Assembly: GCA_002709075.1 (NCBI GenBank)
Contig: PAPV01000013.1
Span: 20,453 to 84,452, forward strand
From: Rhodospirillaceae bacterium
GTDB taxonomy: Bacteria > Pseudomonadota > Alphaproteobacteria > MPNO01 > UBA2964
DNA length: 64,000 bases
Direction: 5' to 3'
Shown here: positions 1-10,856 of the stretch, piece by piece
How positions within the stretch are numbered: the first letter of the stretch is position 1
How the letters are laid out: the number at the start of each line of letters is the position of its first letter
The notes under the pieces: model-generated
The model's database searches: none
What the model was told of the DNA's origin: nothing
Seen by the model: the letters and a program-made list of their open reading frames with translations, nothing else
Program-made: the position numbers and the translations under genes

Positions 1-5
1 TTTAT

Positions 6-962
6 TTATCGCGATCTGGGGTGAGACTTACTGTAAATTTGTTTTAGGTGATTTGTATTTACACTAGTGTAGCGTTGAGTACTAGATAAGGAGGAATGAC
101 CAAGTAGTTCTTGAATCGATCGTAAATCCCCCCCAGATGTTAGAAGGTGCGTTGCAAATGAATGGCGTAGCGCATGGGGCGTTGCAGTCTCTGGAAGAGC
201 CAGAATTGTCCTTAGTTTTCGCATTTGTCTTTGCACAATTCCGGGATTTAGCCTTTTGCCACGTGCACCCACAAACAATGGGGCTTCCTTACCATCATTA
301 TAAGGTCGTATAGAAACATATGCGTTTACAGCTTCCTGCACCACGGGGATGATTGGGATCATCCGTTCTTTTTTTCCTTTGCCTAGAATTGTAATTACGT
401 CACCGAAAGGAATAACCGAGTTATTTAAAGACAATGCTTCCGTAATCCGCAAGCCGCATCCATATAAAACCGTCAGAATCGCAAAATCACGCGCTGCAAT
501 CCAAGGTGTTCCAGATAGTTTTTTTGCAGCTTTTAATAACTCAAATGTTTCATCCTCGCCTAGTGGCTTTGGAATTGGAGGCTTAAGTCGAGGGGATTTT
601 ACTGACTCTAAGATTTTATTTTTTCCTCGATCGGTTACCTCCAGGAAACGGAAAAAATTTCTTATTGTCGACATTGACCTTGCAAGTGTGCTGTGCGCAA
701 TTTGTTTTTCATGTTGGATTAAACGATGACTCAGAAAACTGCGAAAATCTGCAGCGTTGAGTTCAACAAGATCTGTAATTGATGGTCTTTTAGCCAAGTG
801 TTCAGTCATGAAAATGAGAAAAACCGATAAATCACGGGAATAAGCATCTAGAGTATTAACTGACGCCTGTTTTTCGTTGATAATCCATTGCTGCCAATCT
901 GCAATGGCTTCTTGGCAATTTGGATCTGCAGAAAAAGTAATTAAGGTTTTTTTAACATCCAT
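6..962 (-). CDS. xerC: Tyrosine recombinase XerC
   Basis: Site-specific tyrosine recombinase that, with XerD, resolves chromosome dimers at dif during division. The N-terminal core-binding SAM-like domain covers about residues 15-110 and the catalytic domain about 130-310. The full catalytic set is visible: Arg172 (in GCGLRITEAL), a Lys near 196, His263 and Arg266 (PHALRHSFATHL), His289 (LLGHSS) and nucleophile Tyr298. At 318 aa the length is normal. Its 5' end overlaps the 3' end of the DUF484 gene by about 20 bp, and that pair divergent from priA is a common alphaproteobacterial arrangement. XerC rather than XerD is chosen from the DUF484 linkage. It could in principle be a phage-type integrase, but no mobile-element genes flank it. 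Confidence 0.93.
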   Translation of the reverse strand: MDVKKTLITFSADPNCQEAIADWQQWIINEKQASVNTLDAYSRDLSVFLIFMTEHLAKRPSITDLVELNAADFRSFLSHRLIQHEKQIAHSTLARSMSTIRNFFRFLEVTDRGKNKILESVKSPRLKPPIPKPLGEDETFELLKAAKKLSGTPWIAARDFAILTVLYGCGLRITEALSLNNSVIPFGDVITILGKGKKERMIPIIPVVQEAVNAYVSIRPYNDGKEAPLFVGARGKRLNPGIVQRQMRKLRTILALPETATPHALRHSFATHLLTSGGDLRSIQELLGHSSLSSTQRYTSVNTNHLKQIYSKSHPRSR

Positions 963-1597
963 CTTGATAAGCTTATTTCCAGTACATCTGCAAAAAAGGC
1001 TAAAAGCTCAGTTCCCTGGCCAGGGTGAAAAGCCTCTGGGTCTGATGCTCCCAGCAATAGAACTGCATTTTTTCTTTCAATTCCATATGTTAATTTGAGA
1101 CAAGCACAAGAATTTATATCTTTGGCATCATTTTGAAAGAATTTCTGGGGCCATGTGACAGTTGACTGTAAAATAATTCGGTCTTCACCTTTGGGAACTT
1201 TTACCTTGCCATCTAAGCTTAGAAGAACTGTTTTTACGTTTAGGAGGTTTGGTAAGTCCTGTGAGATAAGGGACAAAAATTCTTCCAATGACGAAATTCC
1301 CAGAACGGATAACACAGCCTTATGTATGCGGCTTTGTGACAAGGTGTTGTCTTTTGCAGCATCCAATAACTGCGTTTCTCTGGATTGTTGGCGGTTAATT
1401 TCATTGCGCATACGATGTAATACGAGTTGTTGAATATCCACTATATTGTTGTCACTGTTAAATCTTGGCGGAAAATATTCAGTTATTAATGTGCAAAGCT
1501 CATCAAAGTATTCAGGGTTTTTTATAAGCCATTTTTTAATGATAGAGTAATTAAGTTCTGTTTGTATTTGCTCGGGCTTTTGGGGATTTTGTGTCAT
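941..1597 (-). CDS. DUF484 family protein
   Basis: A 218-residue soluble protein of the DUF484 family, which has a GAF-like fold and is almost always encoded just upstream of xerC in proteobacteria. The N-terminal half (residues about 15-90) holds a short hydrophobic helix (IKKWLIKNPEYFDEL) and a basic, glutamine-rich coiled segment. The C-terminal half (about 95-210) is the GAF-like part. No enzymatic motif is visible and the molecular function of the family is not established. Translational overlap with xerC suggests co-expression. The ATG was chosen because the reading frame begins close to it and it leaves about 100 bp to the divergent priA. Confidence 0.85.
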   Translation of the reverse strand: MTQNPQKPEQIQTELNYSIIKKWLIKNPEYFDELCTLITEYFPPRFNSDNNIVDIQQLVLHRMRNEINRQQSRETQLLDAAKDNTLSQSRIHKAVLSVLGISSLEEFLSLISQDLPNLLNVKTVLLSLDGKVKVPKGEDRIILQSTVTWPQKFFQNDAKDINSCACLKLTYGIERKNAVLLLGASDPEAFHPGQGTELLAFFADVLEISLSRWMLKKP

Positions 1598-1694
1598 TTA
1601 GAACCCTGTACTATGATTGATGTTTTCATGCTCAAGAAAGTGAACGCGAATTATCCAATATGAGCATTCTACCAATTAAAATTAAGTGTAAAGC

Positions 1695-3920
1695 ATGCTT
1701 CGCAATACTGCTACCATGAATACCCTCTCTTTAAAATCGCAAGTTAAGGTATTACTACCGCTACCTTTAGTCAGCCCTTATGATTACCGAGTGCCAGAAA
1801 ATTTGAGCGTGCATAATGGTGACTATGTAACTGTTCCACTCGGCAACCGACTTGAAAAAGGTGTTGTGTGGGGCAAAGGAGAATATGAGGGGCCGGAAGA
1901 AAAACTTAAGTATATTAATGATGTATTAGACATTCCACCCATGGCATATGAAATGCGGCAATTTATCGATTGGACTGCAGAATACACATTGAGCCGCCCG
2001 GGTTTGGTTCTTCGCATGGCTATGAGTGCATCCGTAGAATTTGATAAGATGAAACAACAAAAAGCTATTATTTTATCCCCGGGTGCTGGAAACAAACGAA
2101 TCAGGATGACGCGCGCACGCGCATCTGTGCTTCAAATTGTATCAGATGGGAAGCCACACTCCATCAATGATTTAGCGTCACATGCCGGTGTAAGTGTGGG
2201 GGTAATTCGTGGGCTGATTGAAATTGGATTACTTGAGTCCATATCAGTTATGGTTGAAAAAACTCTTGATTTACCATCATGGAAAATGCCCAGACCAAGT
2301 TTATCCGATCAGCAAACGGCGGCGGCGGAATTGTTGGCCGCTTCAGTAAGAAAAGCATCAACAAGTATAGATAGTGGGTTTGTGGTATTTGCTCTGGATG
2401 GGGTAACTGGTTCGGGGAAGACGGAAACTTATTTTGAGGCGGTTTCTGCCTCATTGGAAGAAGGTCGGCAGACACTGGTGTTGCTGCCAGAAATTGCACT
2501 GACAGCACAGTGGCTTGACCGGTTCAAAAAACGTTTTGGTGCTCTACCTGTGCAGTGGCATTCCAATCTGAGTGCTGCAGAACGTCGTAGTAGTTGGCAT
2601 GCAGCTGCTTCTGGAGTCGCTAAAGTTATAGTGGGTGCTCGGTCGGCATTGTATCTACCTTTTCCAAATCTTGGTTTGATTGTTGTGGATGAGGAACATG
2701 ACGTTGCTTTTAAGCAGGAGGATGGAGTGATTTATAATGCTCGTGACATGGCTGTTGTTCGGGGACATATTGGCCGATTTCCTGTGGTATTAGCGTCAGC
2801 GACTCCGTCGTTAGAAACCATTACCAACATCGAAACGGGTCGGTACAAACGATTATCTTTACCCCAACGCCATGGGGGGGCTACTCTTCCAACTGTTGAT
2901 ATAGTTGATATGCGAACTGAGTCCTCAGAACAACACAGTTGGCTTTCGCCAATACTCATCGAGGCAATACAAAAAACGTTGGTTGCCAAAAATCAAATCA
3001 TGTTATTTCTTAACCGGCGTGGATACGCACCTCTTACCTTGTGTCGTCAATGTGGGTTTAGGATTTACTGCCCTAATTGTACAGCATGGCTTGTCGAACA
3101 CCGTGCGAGAGCAAGAATGCAGTGCCACCACTGCGGTTTTTCTATGCCTGTTCCCCAAGAATGTCCTGAATGTACGGCGTGTAATTCCTTGGTTGCATGT
3201 GGTCCAGGTACGGAAAGATTGGCTGAAGAAGTTCGTGAAAAATTTTCGGCTGCGCGGCTGGCAGTAATGACAAGCGATACTGTTCATTCTCCAAGTGAGG
3301 CAACTAAGTTGGTTGAAAGTATAAAAAGACGCGATGTTGATATTCTGATTGGGACCCAAATTGTTGCGAAGGGTTATAATTTTCCACATTTGACTCTAGT
3401 CGGGGTGATAGACGCAGACCTTGGATTGTCAGGAGGTGATTTAAGGGCCGCTGAGCGGGTGTATCAGACGCTACACCAGGTTGGGGGTCGTGCAGGCCGC
3501 GCTGAAAAATCAGGTCACGTTATTTTACAGACATATCAACCCGAAAACCCAATAATGCAGGCACTTGTATCTGGTGACAGAGATTATTTTTTAGAATTAG
3601 AGTCTCAAACGCGTCGAAAGTATTCTATGCCGCCTTTTGGACGATTGGTAGCATTGATAGTATCCGGCTTAGAAAAAAGATTAGTTGATGCTGCAGCACA
3701 TGAACTTGGCCGGACTTGCCCTATAGCGGAGGGAATAGCAGTATTTGGGCCAGCAGAAGCTCCTCTTTCAATACTGCGTGGGCGCCACCGGAGGCGTTTA
3801 TTGCTTAAAGCTAACCAAACTATTCGAGTGCAAAAAATTGTACGGCAATGGCTGTCTGCCACAAAAATTCCTCGCGGGGTTCGGGTGAAGGTTGATGTAG
3901 ATCCATACAGTTTTATGTAA
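1695..3920 (+). CDS. priA: Primosomal protein N' (replication restart helicase PriA)
   Basis: Superfamily 2 3'-to-5' DNA helicase that reloads the replisome at stalled forks. The N-terminal 3'-DNA-binding domain spans roughly residues 15-115, followed by a winged-helix part. Walker A is GVTGSGKTE (236-244) and the DEEH box is in VVDEEHD. A zinc-binding insertion near 450-500 has eight cysteines in CxxC pairs (CRQCGF, CPNC, CHHCGF, CPEC). At 741 aa the length is typical. Two ATGs (first residue, or residue 8, seven codons in) are possible starts and neither has a clear Shine-Dalgarno sequence. The gene is divergent from DUF484-xerC and upstream of the F1-ATPase operon. Confidence 0.95.
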   Translation: MLRNTATMNTLSLKSQVKVLLPLPLVSPYDYRVPENLSVHNGDYVTVPLGNRLEKGVVWGKGEYEGPEEKLKYINDVLDIPPMAYEMRQFIDWTAEYTLSRPGLVLRMAMSASVEFDKMKQQKAIILSPGAGNKRIRMTRARASVLQIVSDGKPHSINDLASHAGVSVGVIRGLIEIGLLESISVMVEKTLDLPSWKMPRPSLSDQQTAAAELLAASVRKASTSIDSGFVVFALDGVTGSGKTETYFEAVSASLEEGRQTLVLLPEIALTAQWLDRFKKRFGALPVQWHSNLSAAERRSSWHAAASGVAKVIVGARSALYLPFPNLGLIVVDEEHDVAFKQEDGVIYNARDMAVVRGHIGRFPVVLASATPSLETITNIETGRYKRLSLPQRHGGATLPTVDIVDMRTESSEQHSWLSPILIEAIQKTLVAKNQIMLFLNRRGYAPLTLCRQCGFRIYCPNCTAWLVEHRARARMQCHHCGFSMPVPQECPECTACNSLVACGPGTERLAEEVREKFSAARLAVMTSDTVHSPSEATKLVESIKRRDVDILIGTQIVAKGYNFPHLTLVGVIDADLGLSGGDLRAAERVYQTLHQVGGRAGRAEKSGHVILQTYQPENPIMQALVSGDRDYFLELESQTRRKYSMPPFGRLVALIVSGLEKRLVDAAAHELGRTCPIAEGIAVFGPAEAPLSILRGRHRRRLLLKANQTIRVQKIVRQWLSATKIPRGVRVKVDVDPYSFM

Positions 3921-4332
3921 CTTAAGTGTTATAGATGGAAATATAAAAAGGTAATTTTATTCTCTGAACAATAAACTGAACAATTAATTACAATTGTAGA
4001 CTTTTTATTGAGATATATAGCCGAATTCGATTAAAAGTTTAGTTCTTTATGACTACAAAAGAGAGAAATCAAATAGACTTCTGGCATATTGTTACAATTC
4101 GTTCGTTTTATAGAAATAAAAGATTAGAATTTACTGGACAAGATGAAGCAGAAGAGAATATTTGTAATAAAAATTCAGGCAAGAAGTTTCCTCGGGTTGC
4201 AAGCCCCTTTTGAGTATGTTAGCAAAATGCCACCTCAGTAAGGAAATACGTTTGTTATTTAATTAGTATATGTCATTTTCTTATTAATTAGCGGAACTAA
4301 CTTAGTGGGCAAGAGGTAGGTCCATTAGTCAA
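3921..4332. other. Intergenic region upstream of the ATP synthase operon
   Basis: About 410 bp, very AT-rich, between priA and atpH. It presumably carries the promoter and leader of the F1 operon, but I could not pick a convincing -35/-10 pair. The only coding possibility is a 54-codon reading frame listed separately. No strong GC-rich hairpin followed by a T-run is evident after priA. Confidence 0.5.
4049..4213 (+). CDS. Possible small ORF, 54 aa, unknown
   Basis: ATG-to-TGA frame of 54 codons inside the priA-atpH spacer. It would encode a hydrophilic, charged peptide starting MTTKERNQIDFWHIV, with no membrane segment, cysteine motif or recognised domain. There is no good ribosome-binding site in front of the ATG. 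It could be chance in AT-rich DNA, and I do not recognise it. Confidence 0.15.
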   Translation: MTTKERNQIDFWHIVTIRSFYRNKRLEFTGQDEAEENICNKNSGKKFPRVASPF

Positions 4333-4908
4333 TTGAAGGCGGAACGTGTGTCGTCAGACCTCATAGGTACTACCGGCGTTGCAGAACGTTATGCATCGGC
4401 TCTTTTTGATTTATCTATAGATAACGGTGAACTTGATAAAGTTACCGAGGACCTGAATGTCGTGCGTGAAGCAATTGAAATATCGGAGGATTTTAAACGT
4501 TTCCTTTTAAGTCCAATTTTTTCATCCGAAGAACAGGCGAAGGCGATTGCTAAAGTCTCAGAGAAAATTGGCCTCACTAAAACGGTTTCTAATTTTCTCG
4601 GTGTTGTTGCTCTCAATAATAGGTTATTTTGCCTGGAATCGATTATTAAAGCATGGAATGAGATGCTTTTATCTCATAATAACGAAGTCACAGCAGAGGT
4701 AGTATCTGCGACTGGACTTAGTAGCAAACAGCTTGGTGAATTGGAGAAGGTATTAACTGCCTCCGTGGGTTCTAAAATTACAATAAAGGAAAAGGTTGAC
4801 CCTCATCTTATTGGAGGCATGATTGTTCGTGTTGGATCACGTATGATTGACTCATCGGTACGTACTAAACTTGAAAGACTTAAACTCGATATGAAAGGGG
4901 CTGCGTGA
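4333..4908 (+). CDS. atpH: ATP synthase F1 subunit delta
   Basis: Delta subunit (OSCP-like) of F1Fo ATP synthase, the peripheral stalk link between F1 and the b subunits at the inner membrane. The family signature is visible in [13 protein letters not shown] near the N-terminus and in [20 protein letters not shown] near the C-terminus. The frame can begin at a TTG (first base of this feature) or five codons later at a GTG (position 4348). The GTG has a better Shine-Dalgarno-like AAGGCGG about 7 bases upstream, so the true start may be 4348. It is the first gene of atpHAGDC, and its stop overlaps the atpA start by one base (TGATG). Confidence 0.93.
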   Translation: MKAERVSSDLIGTTGVAERYASALFDLSIDNGELDKVTEDLNVVREAIEISEDFKRFLLSPIFSSEEQAKAIAKVSEKIGLTKTVSNFLGVVALNNRLFCLESIIKAWNEMLLSHNNEVTAEVVSATGLSSKQLGELEKVLTASVGSKITIKEKVDPHLIGGMIVRVGSRMIDSSVRTKLERLKLDMKGAA

Positions 4909-6443
4909 TGGATATACACGCCGCAGAAATTTCCTCAATCCTGAAGGAACAAATTGCTAATTTTGGAAGTGAAGCTGAAGTCGCAGAGGTCGGCAGGGTT
5001 TTGTCAGTTGGAGATGGAATTGCACGTGTCCATGGGTTGGATAACGTTCAAGCAGGCGAAATGGTTGAGTTTCCGGGTGGCATACTTGGAATGGCACTTA
5101 ATCTGGAAATTGATAATGTTGGAATTGTCATTTTTGGTGATGATAGGACAATTCAAGAAGGTGATATTGTTAAGCGAACCGGATCAATTGTAGATGTACC
5201 CGTAGGTGAAGCTTTGTTGGGGCGTGTTGTTGACGGTCTTGGTAATCCAATTGATGGGAAAGGTCCAATAAAAAGTTCTGAACGCCGTCGTGTCGATGTT
5301 AAAGCTCCCGGGATTATTCCGCGACAATCAGTAAGTGAACCAGTGCAGACCGGCCTCAAGGCCATAGACAGCCTTATCCCAGTGGGCCGCGGTCAACGGG
5401 AGCTTATTATTGGGGATCGGCAAACGGGTAAAACCGCGGTTGCGATAGATACTATGATTAACCAACGTGAGGTAAATGCTGGAGATGATGATAGTAAAAA
5501 ACTATATTGCATTTATGTGGCAGTTGGTCAAAAACGTTCCACGGTTGCGCAAATTGTCAAAGCACTAGAAGACAATGGTGCGATGGAATACTCAATTGTT
5601 GTTGCTGCTACTGCGTCTGACCCCGCTCCACTTCAATACATTGCCCCATATGTTGGGTGCACAATGGGTGAGTGGTTTCGTGATAATAGCAAACATGCAC
5701 TCATCACCTATGATGATCTTTCAAAGCAGGCAGTTGCTTATCGTCAAATGTCTCTTTTGCTTCGTCGGCCACCCGGGCGGGAGGCGTTTCCGGGGGATGT
5801 TTTTTATCTTCATTCGCGGCTTTTAGAGCGCTCAGCAAAGCTTAACAGTGAAAATGGTGGAGGATCATTAACAGCTTTGCCAGTTATTGAGACGCAGGCG
5901 GGTGATGTTTCCGCCTACATTCCTACAAATGTAATTTCTATAACGGATGGACAAATTTTTCTTGAAACAGATTTATTTTATGCTGGAATTCGTCCGGCAG
6001 TAAACGTTGGAATATCAGTCAGTCGTGTTGGATCAGCAGCGCAGACAAAGGCAATGAAATCAGTTGCAGGTTCTATAAAGCTTGAGCTTGCGCAGTATAG
6101 GGAAATGGCTGCATTTGCTCAGTTTGCTTCTGATCTCGATGCTTCAACGCGGAGGCTCTTGAATCGAGGTGCCAGATTGACCGAGCTATTAAAGCAAGCA
6201 CAATATTCGCCCATGCCTGTAGAGGAACAGGTTGTCTCAATTTATGCCGGTGTGAACGGATATCTTGATAATATACCAGTTACATCCGTAACAAATTTTG
6301 AACAGGGGTTATTAACGGAAGTTCGGACAAAACACGATAATATTCTTAGCGAAATAGGCCAAACTGGTCAGCTAAGTGCCGAAACAGCCAGCAGTTTGAA
6401 GGAAGTATTAGATACTTATGCTAAAAACTTTGCAGCAGATTAA
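4908..6443 (+). CDS. atpA: ATP synthase F1 subunit alpha
   Basis: Non-catalytic nucleotide-binding alpha subunit of F1. It has the beta-barrel N-terminal domain, the P-loop GDRQTGKT near residue 170, and the alpha/beta signature [17 protein letters not shown] near 365. Length about 511 aa, as usual. A GTG lies immediately before the ATG in frame; the ATG overlapping the atpH stop is preferred. It is the second gene of the F1 operon. Fo genes (atpB, E, F) are absent from the window, as in most Alphaproteobacteria, where F1 and Fo genes sit in separate loci. Confidence 0.97.
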   Translation: MDIHAAEISSILKEQIANFGSEAEVAEVGRVLSVGDGIARVHGLDNVQAGEMVEFPGGILGMALNLEIDNVGIVIFGDDRTIQEGDIVKRTGSIVDVPVGEALLGRVVDGLGNPIDGKGPIKSSERRRVDVKAPGIIPRQSVSEPVQTGLKAIDSLIPVGRGQRELIIGDRQTGKTAVAIDTMINQREVNAGDDDSKKLYCIYVAVGQKRSTVAQIVKALEDNGAMEYSIVVAATASDPAPLQYIAPYVGCTMGEWFRDNSKHALITYDDLSKQAVAYRQMSLLLRRPPGREAFPGDVFYLHSRLLERSAKLNSENGGGSLTALPVIETQAGDVSAYIPTNVISITDGQIFLETDLFYAGIRPAVNVGISVSRVGSAAQTKAMKSVAGSIKLELAQYREMAAFAQFASDLDASTRRLLNRGARLTELLKQAQYSPMPVEEQVVSIYAGVNGYLDNIPVTSVTNFEQGLLTEVRTKHDNILSEIGQTGQLSAETASSLKEVLDTYAKNFAAD

Positions 6444-6488
6444 GCAGAGCCGCTTCATAAAAAAGTTCGTGCAGGGGGCTCAACTACA

Positions 6489-7385
6489 ATGCCTAATCTA
6501 AAAGATCTAAGAATTAGGATCGAAAGCGTAAAATCAACTCAGAAAATTACATCGGCAATGAAGATGGTTGCCGCTGCTAAGTTGCGCAGGGCACAAGAGC
6601 AGGCTGAATCAGCTCGTCCGTATTCCGACAGAATGGATCGTATGATGGTATCACTGGCTTCCGGCATTGGAGAGAACTTGGGTGGTCCAAAGTTGTTAGT
6701 TGGTAATGGCAAGAGTAATATACATTTGATTGTTGTAATTTCCTCAGACCGAGGTCTTTGTGGTGGCTTTAATACCTATATTGTGAGGGAAGTGCGACGT
6801 CAGATCGATCTTTTGGATGAAAGCGGCAAAAAAATAAAAATTCTTTGTGTTGGTCGAAAAGCTCGCGATGTATTAAGGCGCTCGTACGCAGCTTATATTA
6901 TAGAGTCTTTTGAAGACCTAGGGCGTCAGCATCTATCTTATAGTGACGCCTCTGAAATTGCCAACCATGTGCTTAAGTTGTTTGAAAATGATGAATTCGA
7001 TATTTGTACAATTGTTTACAACCGATTCCAATCGGCAATAAGTCAGGTTGTAACCGCACAGCAATTAATTCCCCTCAGGGGATATAAAAATTCAACTGAA
7101 GCTTCTGTCGAAGCGCATAATGTTAATGGCGCGGTCCATGAGTTCGAGCCTTCTGAGAAAGAAATTCTTTCGGATCTGTTGCCTCGTAATATTGCTGTTC
7201 AAATTTTTCGTGCGTTGTTAGAAAGTGCAGCGTCAGAACACGGTGCAAGAATGACCGCAATGGACAACGCAACACGTAATGCAGGTGAAATGATTGATGA
7301 TTTGACGCTTACATACAACAGAACTCGTCAAGCAGTTATCACAAGTGAATTAATTGAAATAATCTCCGGCGCCGAGGCGCTTTAG
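6489..7385 (+). CDS. atpG: ATP synthase F1 subunit gamma
   Basis: Central rotor-shaft subunit of F1. The N-terminal helix with [17 protein letters not shown] and [14 protein letters not shown], and the C-terminal helix ending [17 protein letters not shown], are diagnostic. 298 aa, normal length. It lies 45 bp after atpA and 30 bp before atpD in the F1 operon. An AGGGGG-like stretch (CAGGGGGCTC) sits a little upstream of the ATG. Confidence 0.97.
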   Translation: MPNLKDLRIRIESVKSTQKITSAMKMVAAAKLRRAQEQAESARPYSDRMDRMMVSLASGIGENLGGPKLLVGNGKSNIHLIVVISSDRGLCGGFNTYIVREVRRQIDLLDESGKKIKILCVGRKARDVLRRSYAAYIIESFEDLGRQHLSYSDASEIANHVLKLFENDEFDICTIVYNRFQSAISQVVTAQQLIPLRGYKNSTEASVEAHNVNGAVHEFEPSEKEILSDLLPRNIAVQIFRALLESAASEHGARMTAMDNATRNAGEMIDDLTLTYNRTRQAVITSELIEIISGAEAL

Positions 7386-8843
<1,458 letters not shown>

Positions 8844-8872
8844 AGACCAGAGTGCCAGCAGGATGTTTTAAT

Positions 8873-9298
8873 ATGCTTGATACAATTGAATTTGAACTTG
8901 TTACGCCTGAAAAATTAATGATATCGATGACAGCGTCCATGGTTGTAATTCCTGGCGCAGAGGGCGATCTTGGTATTTTACCCAGTCATACGCCTATCAT
9001 ATCAAGCATACGAACAGGAGTAATTGATGTTCACAATGAAAGTAAGATCGAAAGAAAAATTTTTGTATCGGGTGGATCAGTAGAGATGATTGTTGATCAC
9101 TGCACCGTATTAGCAGATGAAGCGATTTTTCTTGATGATGCCGATCAGAATTCTATTAGTCAGCGATTACTCGCTGCGCGTAAAGCTTTGGAGGAAGTTT
9201 CCGCAGAAGACCCGTCTCGCCCGCGTTTTGAAAAAGAACTTTTTCTTGCAGAAGCATTAAAAGATGCCTTAGAAAGTTCCAGCAAAAGTTCTTCGTGA
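8873..9298 (+). CDS. atpC: ATP synthase F1 subunit epsilon
   Basis: Epsilon subunit of F1, part of the rotor and a regulator of ATP hydrolysis. The N-terminal beta-sandwich is clear from FELVTPEKLM and the conserved PGAEGDLGILPSHTPIIS. A C-terminal helical part follows (SQRLLAARKALEEV). The open frame begins with a GTG at 8852, but the ATG chosen here starts the conserved MLDTIEFELVTPEKL and has AGGA about 9 bases upstream. Last gene of the F1 operon, and convergent with rppH. A weak AT-rich inverted repeat (AGTAAAA/TTTTACT) straddles its stop region. Confidence 0.93.
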   Translation: MLDTIEFELVTPEKLMISMTASMVVIPGAEGDLGILPSHTPIISSIRTGVIDVHNESKIERKIFVSGGSVEMIVDHCTVLADEAIFLDDADQNSISQRLLAARKALEEVSAEDPSRPRFEKELFLAEALKDALESSSKSSS

Positions 9299-9337
9299 AG
9301 TAAAAATTGAAAGTATTTTACTATACGAAACCGACTT

Positions 9338-9832
9338 TTAGGATGCATGAAATAAATTCATCCTTAGCATATTTCTAGTAGATTCAAACTCGCGAAAAAT
9401 ATTTTCGTATAGTTCTTTTTTGAAAGATACTATAAGGAAACTAATTTCCTCCAATTCTACCCACCTCCAAGCCCTAAATTCAGGTGTGGAAGTCGCTAAA
9501 TTTATTGATTGTTCATCCCCGGTAAAAAGAAACCCTATTGCTTTAACATTTTGTCCTTGCCAACTGCGTTTCCAATTTCTAGTTAATACTTCAACTGGTA
9601 AATCGTACTTAATCCAGTGTGTTGACTCTCTGAGGAATTTCACCTCATCGATCCCAATCTCTTCCCGCATTTCTCTCAGCGCTGCATCCTTTAATGTTTC
9701 GCCTAACTCTATCCCACCCTGAGGTAGTTGCCACGTCGCTTCTATGATATCGTTTCGTTCTGCTACAAGAACTTTTCCATTTCGATTAAATAAAAGAATT
9801 GATACGCAGGAACGGTACTTTATTTTTTTCAT
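9338..9832 (-). CDS. rppH: RNA pyrophosphohydrolase RppH (Nudix)
   Basis: Nudix hydrolase of the RppH/NudH type, which removes pyrophosphate from 5'-triphosphorylated mRNA and so starts decay. The Nudix box runs from GGIELGETLKDAA through REMREEIGI (residues about 40-62), and the RppH-like WQLPQGG precedes it. 164 aa, typical. It lies 14 bp downstream of the yibQ-like gene on the same strand, so it is probably the last gene of the ctpA-yibQ-rppH stretch. An alternative Ap5A-hydrolase role cannot be excluded from sequence. Confidence 0.88.
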   Translation of the reverse strand: MKKIKYRSCVSILLFNRNGKVLVAERNDIIEATWQLPQGGIELGETLKDAALREMREEIGIDEVKFLRESTHWIKYDLPVEVLTRNWKRSWQGQNVKAIGFLFTGDEQSINLATSTPEFRAWRWVELEEISFLIVSFKKELYENIFREFESTRNMLRMNLFHAS

Positions 9833-9846
9833 ATTTGACCTGAATT

Positions 9847-10719
9847 TTATTCCATTGAAAAATAAGAAATAGGTACTAACTTTAAATTTTTAGTTTCCAG
9901 TTTATCAATCCAACGTTTCAACCGCTCAAAAGTAACCGGATATGGAAAACCAAAAACAATAATCTTACCCTTAAGATTGGCAATCCGTTCAATTTCTATG
10001 AGTTTTCTATCGATAGCATTTCGGGATGCTTCTTGGTCTAGATAAAGGCTGCTATATGTCGATGAAGCAGCAGAGACGCCGGGTATTGAACTGATTATCA
10101 CAGTATTAATGGTTTGCTGACGTAAAAATAGAAGATTGTTTTTTTTCAACTCAGAAAAAACAATCTGCATATGCGATGGTGAACTAGTAAAGTGTGACCC
10201 CATAATACTCATAGTCCCCACGTAAGATCTTTCGCGTTCTAATATCCACTTTAGCCGATTACGAAACTCGGTTATAGTGTATGAAGCTTCATTTATGTTT
10301 AAAGGTAAATTACGGCCCCTATGTGTTCTTGGTTCCATTGAAATAATTATTAAAGCTTCGTGCCCTGCTGCGTTGGCAGCCGCAATCCAGTTATCTGTTT
10401 CCTTGGAGTGTGGCCAAAACGCAAGCGTAATTTCTCCTGGTAATTCCTGTATAGCCGTTCTGGTCGCAGCGGCACTTTTTCCTAGGCCATAGATCACTAT
10501 TGCAATGCATGGAACTCTTTCCGGTAGATTGTCTGGTGAACGGCAAGTGTGACGAGTATTTTTATTATTGATAGCTGGTTTTAAATCTGTGGTGAAAGTA
10601 AAATTTCTACTACCTGTTTCATTTTTGTAAATCGGTCTGTCAACTTCTAGTGTGAGACCTGATATTATTTGTTTTTTACTCGCCTTCGTGATAAACGAAT
10701 TTTCAGCGCCTATTGGCAT
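9847..10719 (-). CDS. Divergent polysaccharide deacetylase (YibQ-like), apparent 5' frame break
   Basis: Belongs to the divergent polysaccharide deacetylase family (YibQ/DUF610), usually found next to envC and ctpA as here. Recognisable blocks are the IAIVI...LG strand, LAFWPHS, AGHEALI..MEP and IMGSHFTS. The usual metal-binding Asp-Asp after IAIVI is replaced by Tyr-Gly, and the usual NHMGS has become SIMGS, so catalytic residues look lost. The open frame starts at a weak ATG without the expected N-terminal membrane anchor. Just upstream, in the next frame and starting at an ATG at 10786, is a hydrophobic leader (MKFNSRFLFCFKLLICIFF). It joins this frame if the 9-base A run at 10729-10737 is one base shorter. 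The gene may really begin at 10786. Confidence 0.72.
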   Translation of the reverse strand: MPIGAENSFITKASKKQIISGLTLEVDRPIYKNETGSRNFTFTTDLKPAINNKNTRHTCRSPDNLPERVPCIAIVIYGLGKSAAATRTAIQELPGEITLAFWPHSKETDNWIAAANAAGHEALIIISMEPRTHRGRNLPLNINEASYTITEFRNRLKWILERERSYVGTMSIMGSHFTSSPSHMQIVFSELKKNNLLFLRQQTINTVIISSIPGVSAASSTYSSLYLDQEASRNAIDRKLIEIERIANLKGKIIVFGFPYPVTFERLKRWIDKLETKNLKLVPISYFSME

Positions 10720-10728
10720 ATTTGGGAT

Positions 10729-10737
10729 AAAAAAAAA
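10729..10737. other. Nine-A homopolymer at an apparent frame break in the yibQ-like gene
   Basis: Run of nine A on the plus strand (T9 in the gene). The hydrophobic leader encoded from 10786 and the deacetylase body are in different frames on either side of it. Removing one base gives a continuous protein with a normal N-terminal anchor. Either a sequencing/assembly indel, a real mutation, or slippage. Confidence 0.45.
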
Positions 10738-10856
10738 TACAAATTAAAAGCTTGAAACAAAATAAAAATCTAGAGTTGAATTTCATATTTCTTGGTAGGT
10801 ATTGAGTCATATTCCATAAGTCCAGTTGTTTGGGGTGCGGGATAACATACCATTGT

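Noticed and set aside
9299..9322. Possible terminator between atpC and rppH
   Set aside because: The AGTAAAA/TTTTACT repeat is entirely AT-rich with no T-run after a GC stem, so a functional intrinsic terminator is not supported.
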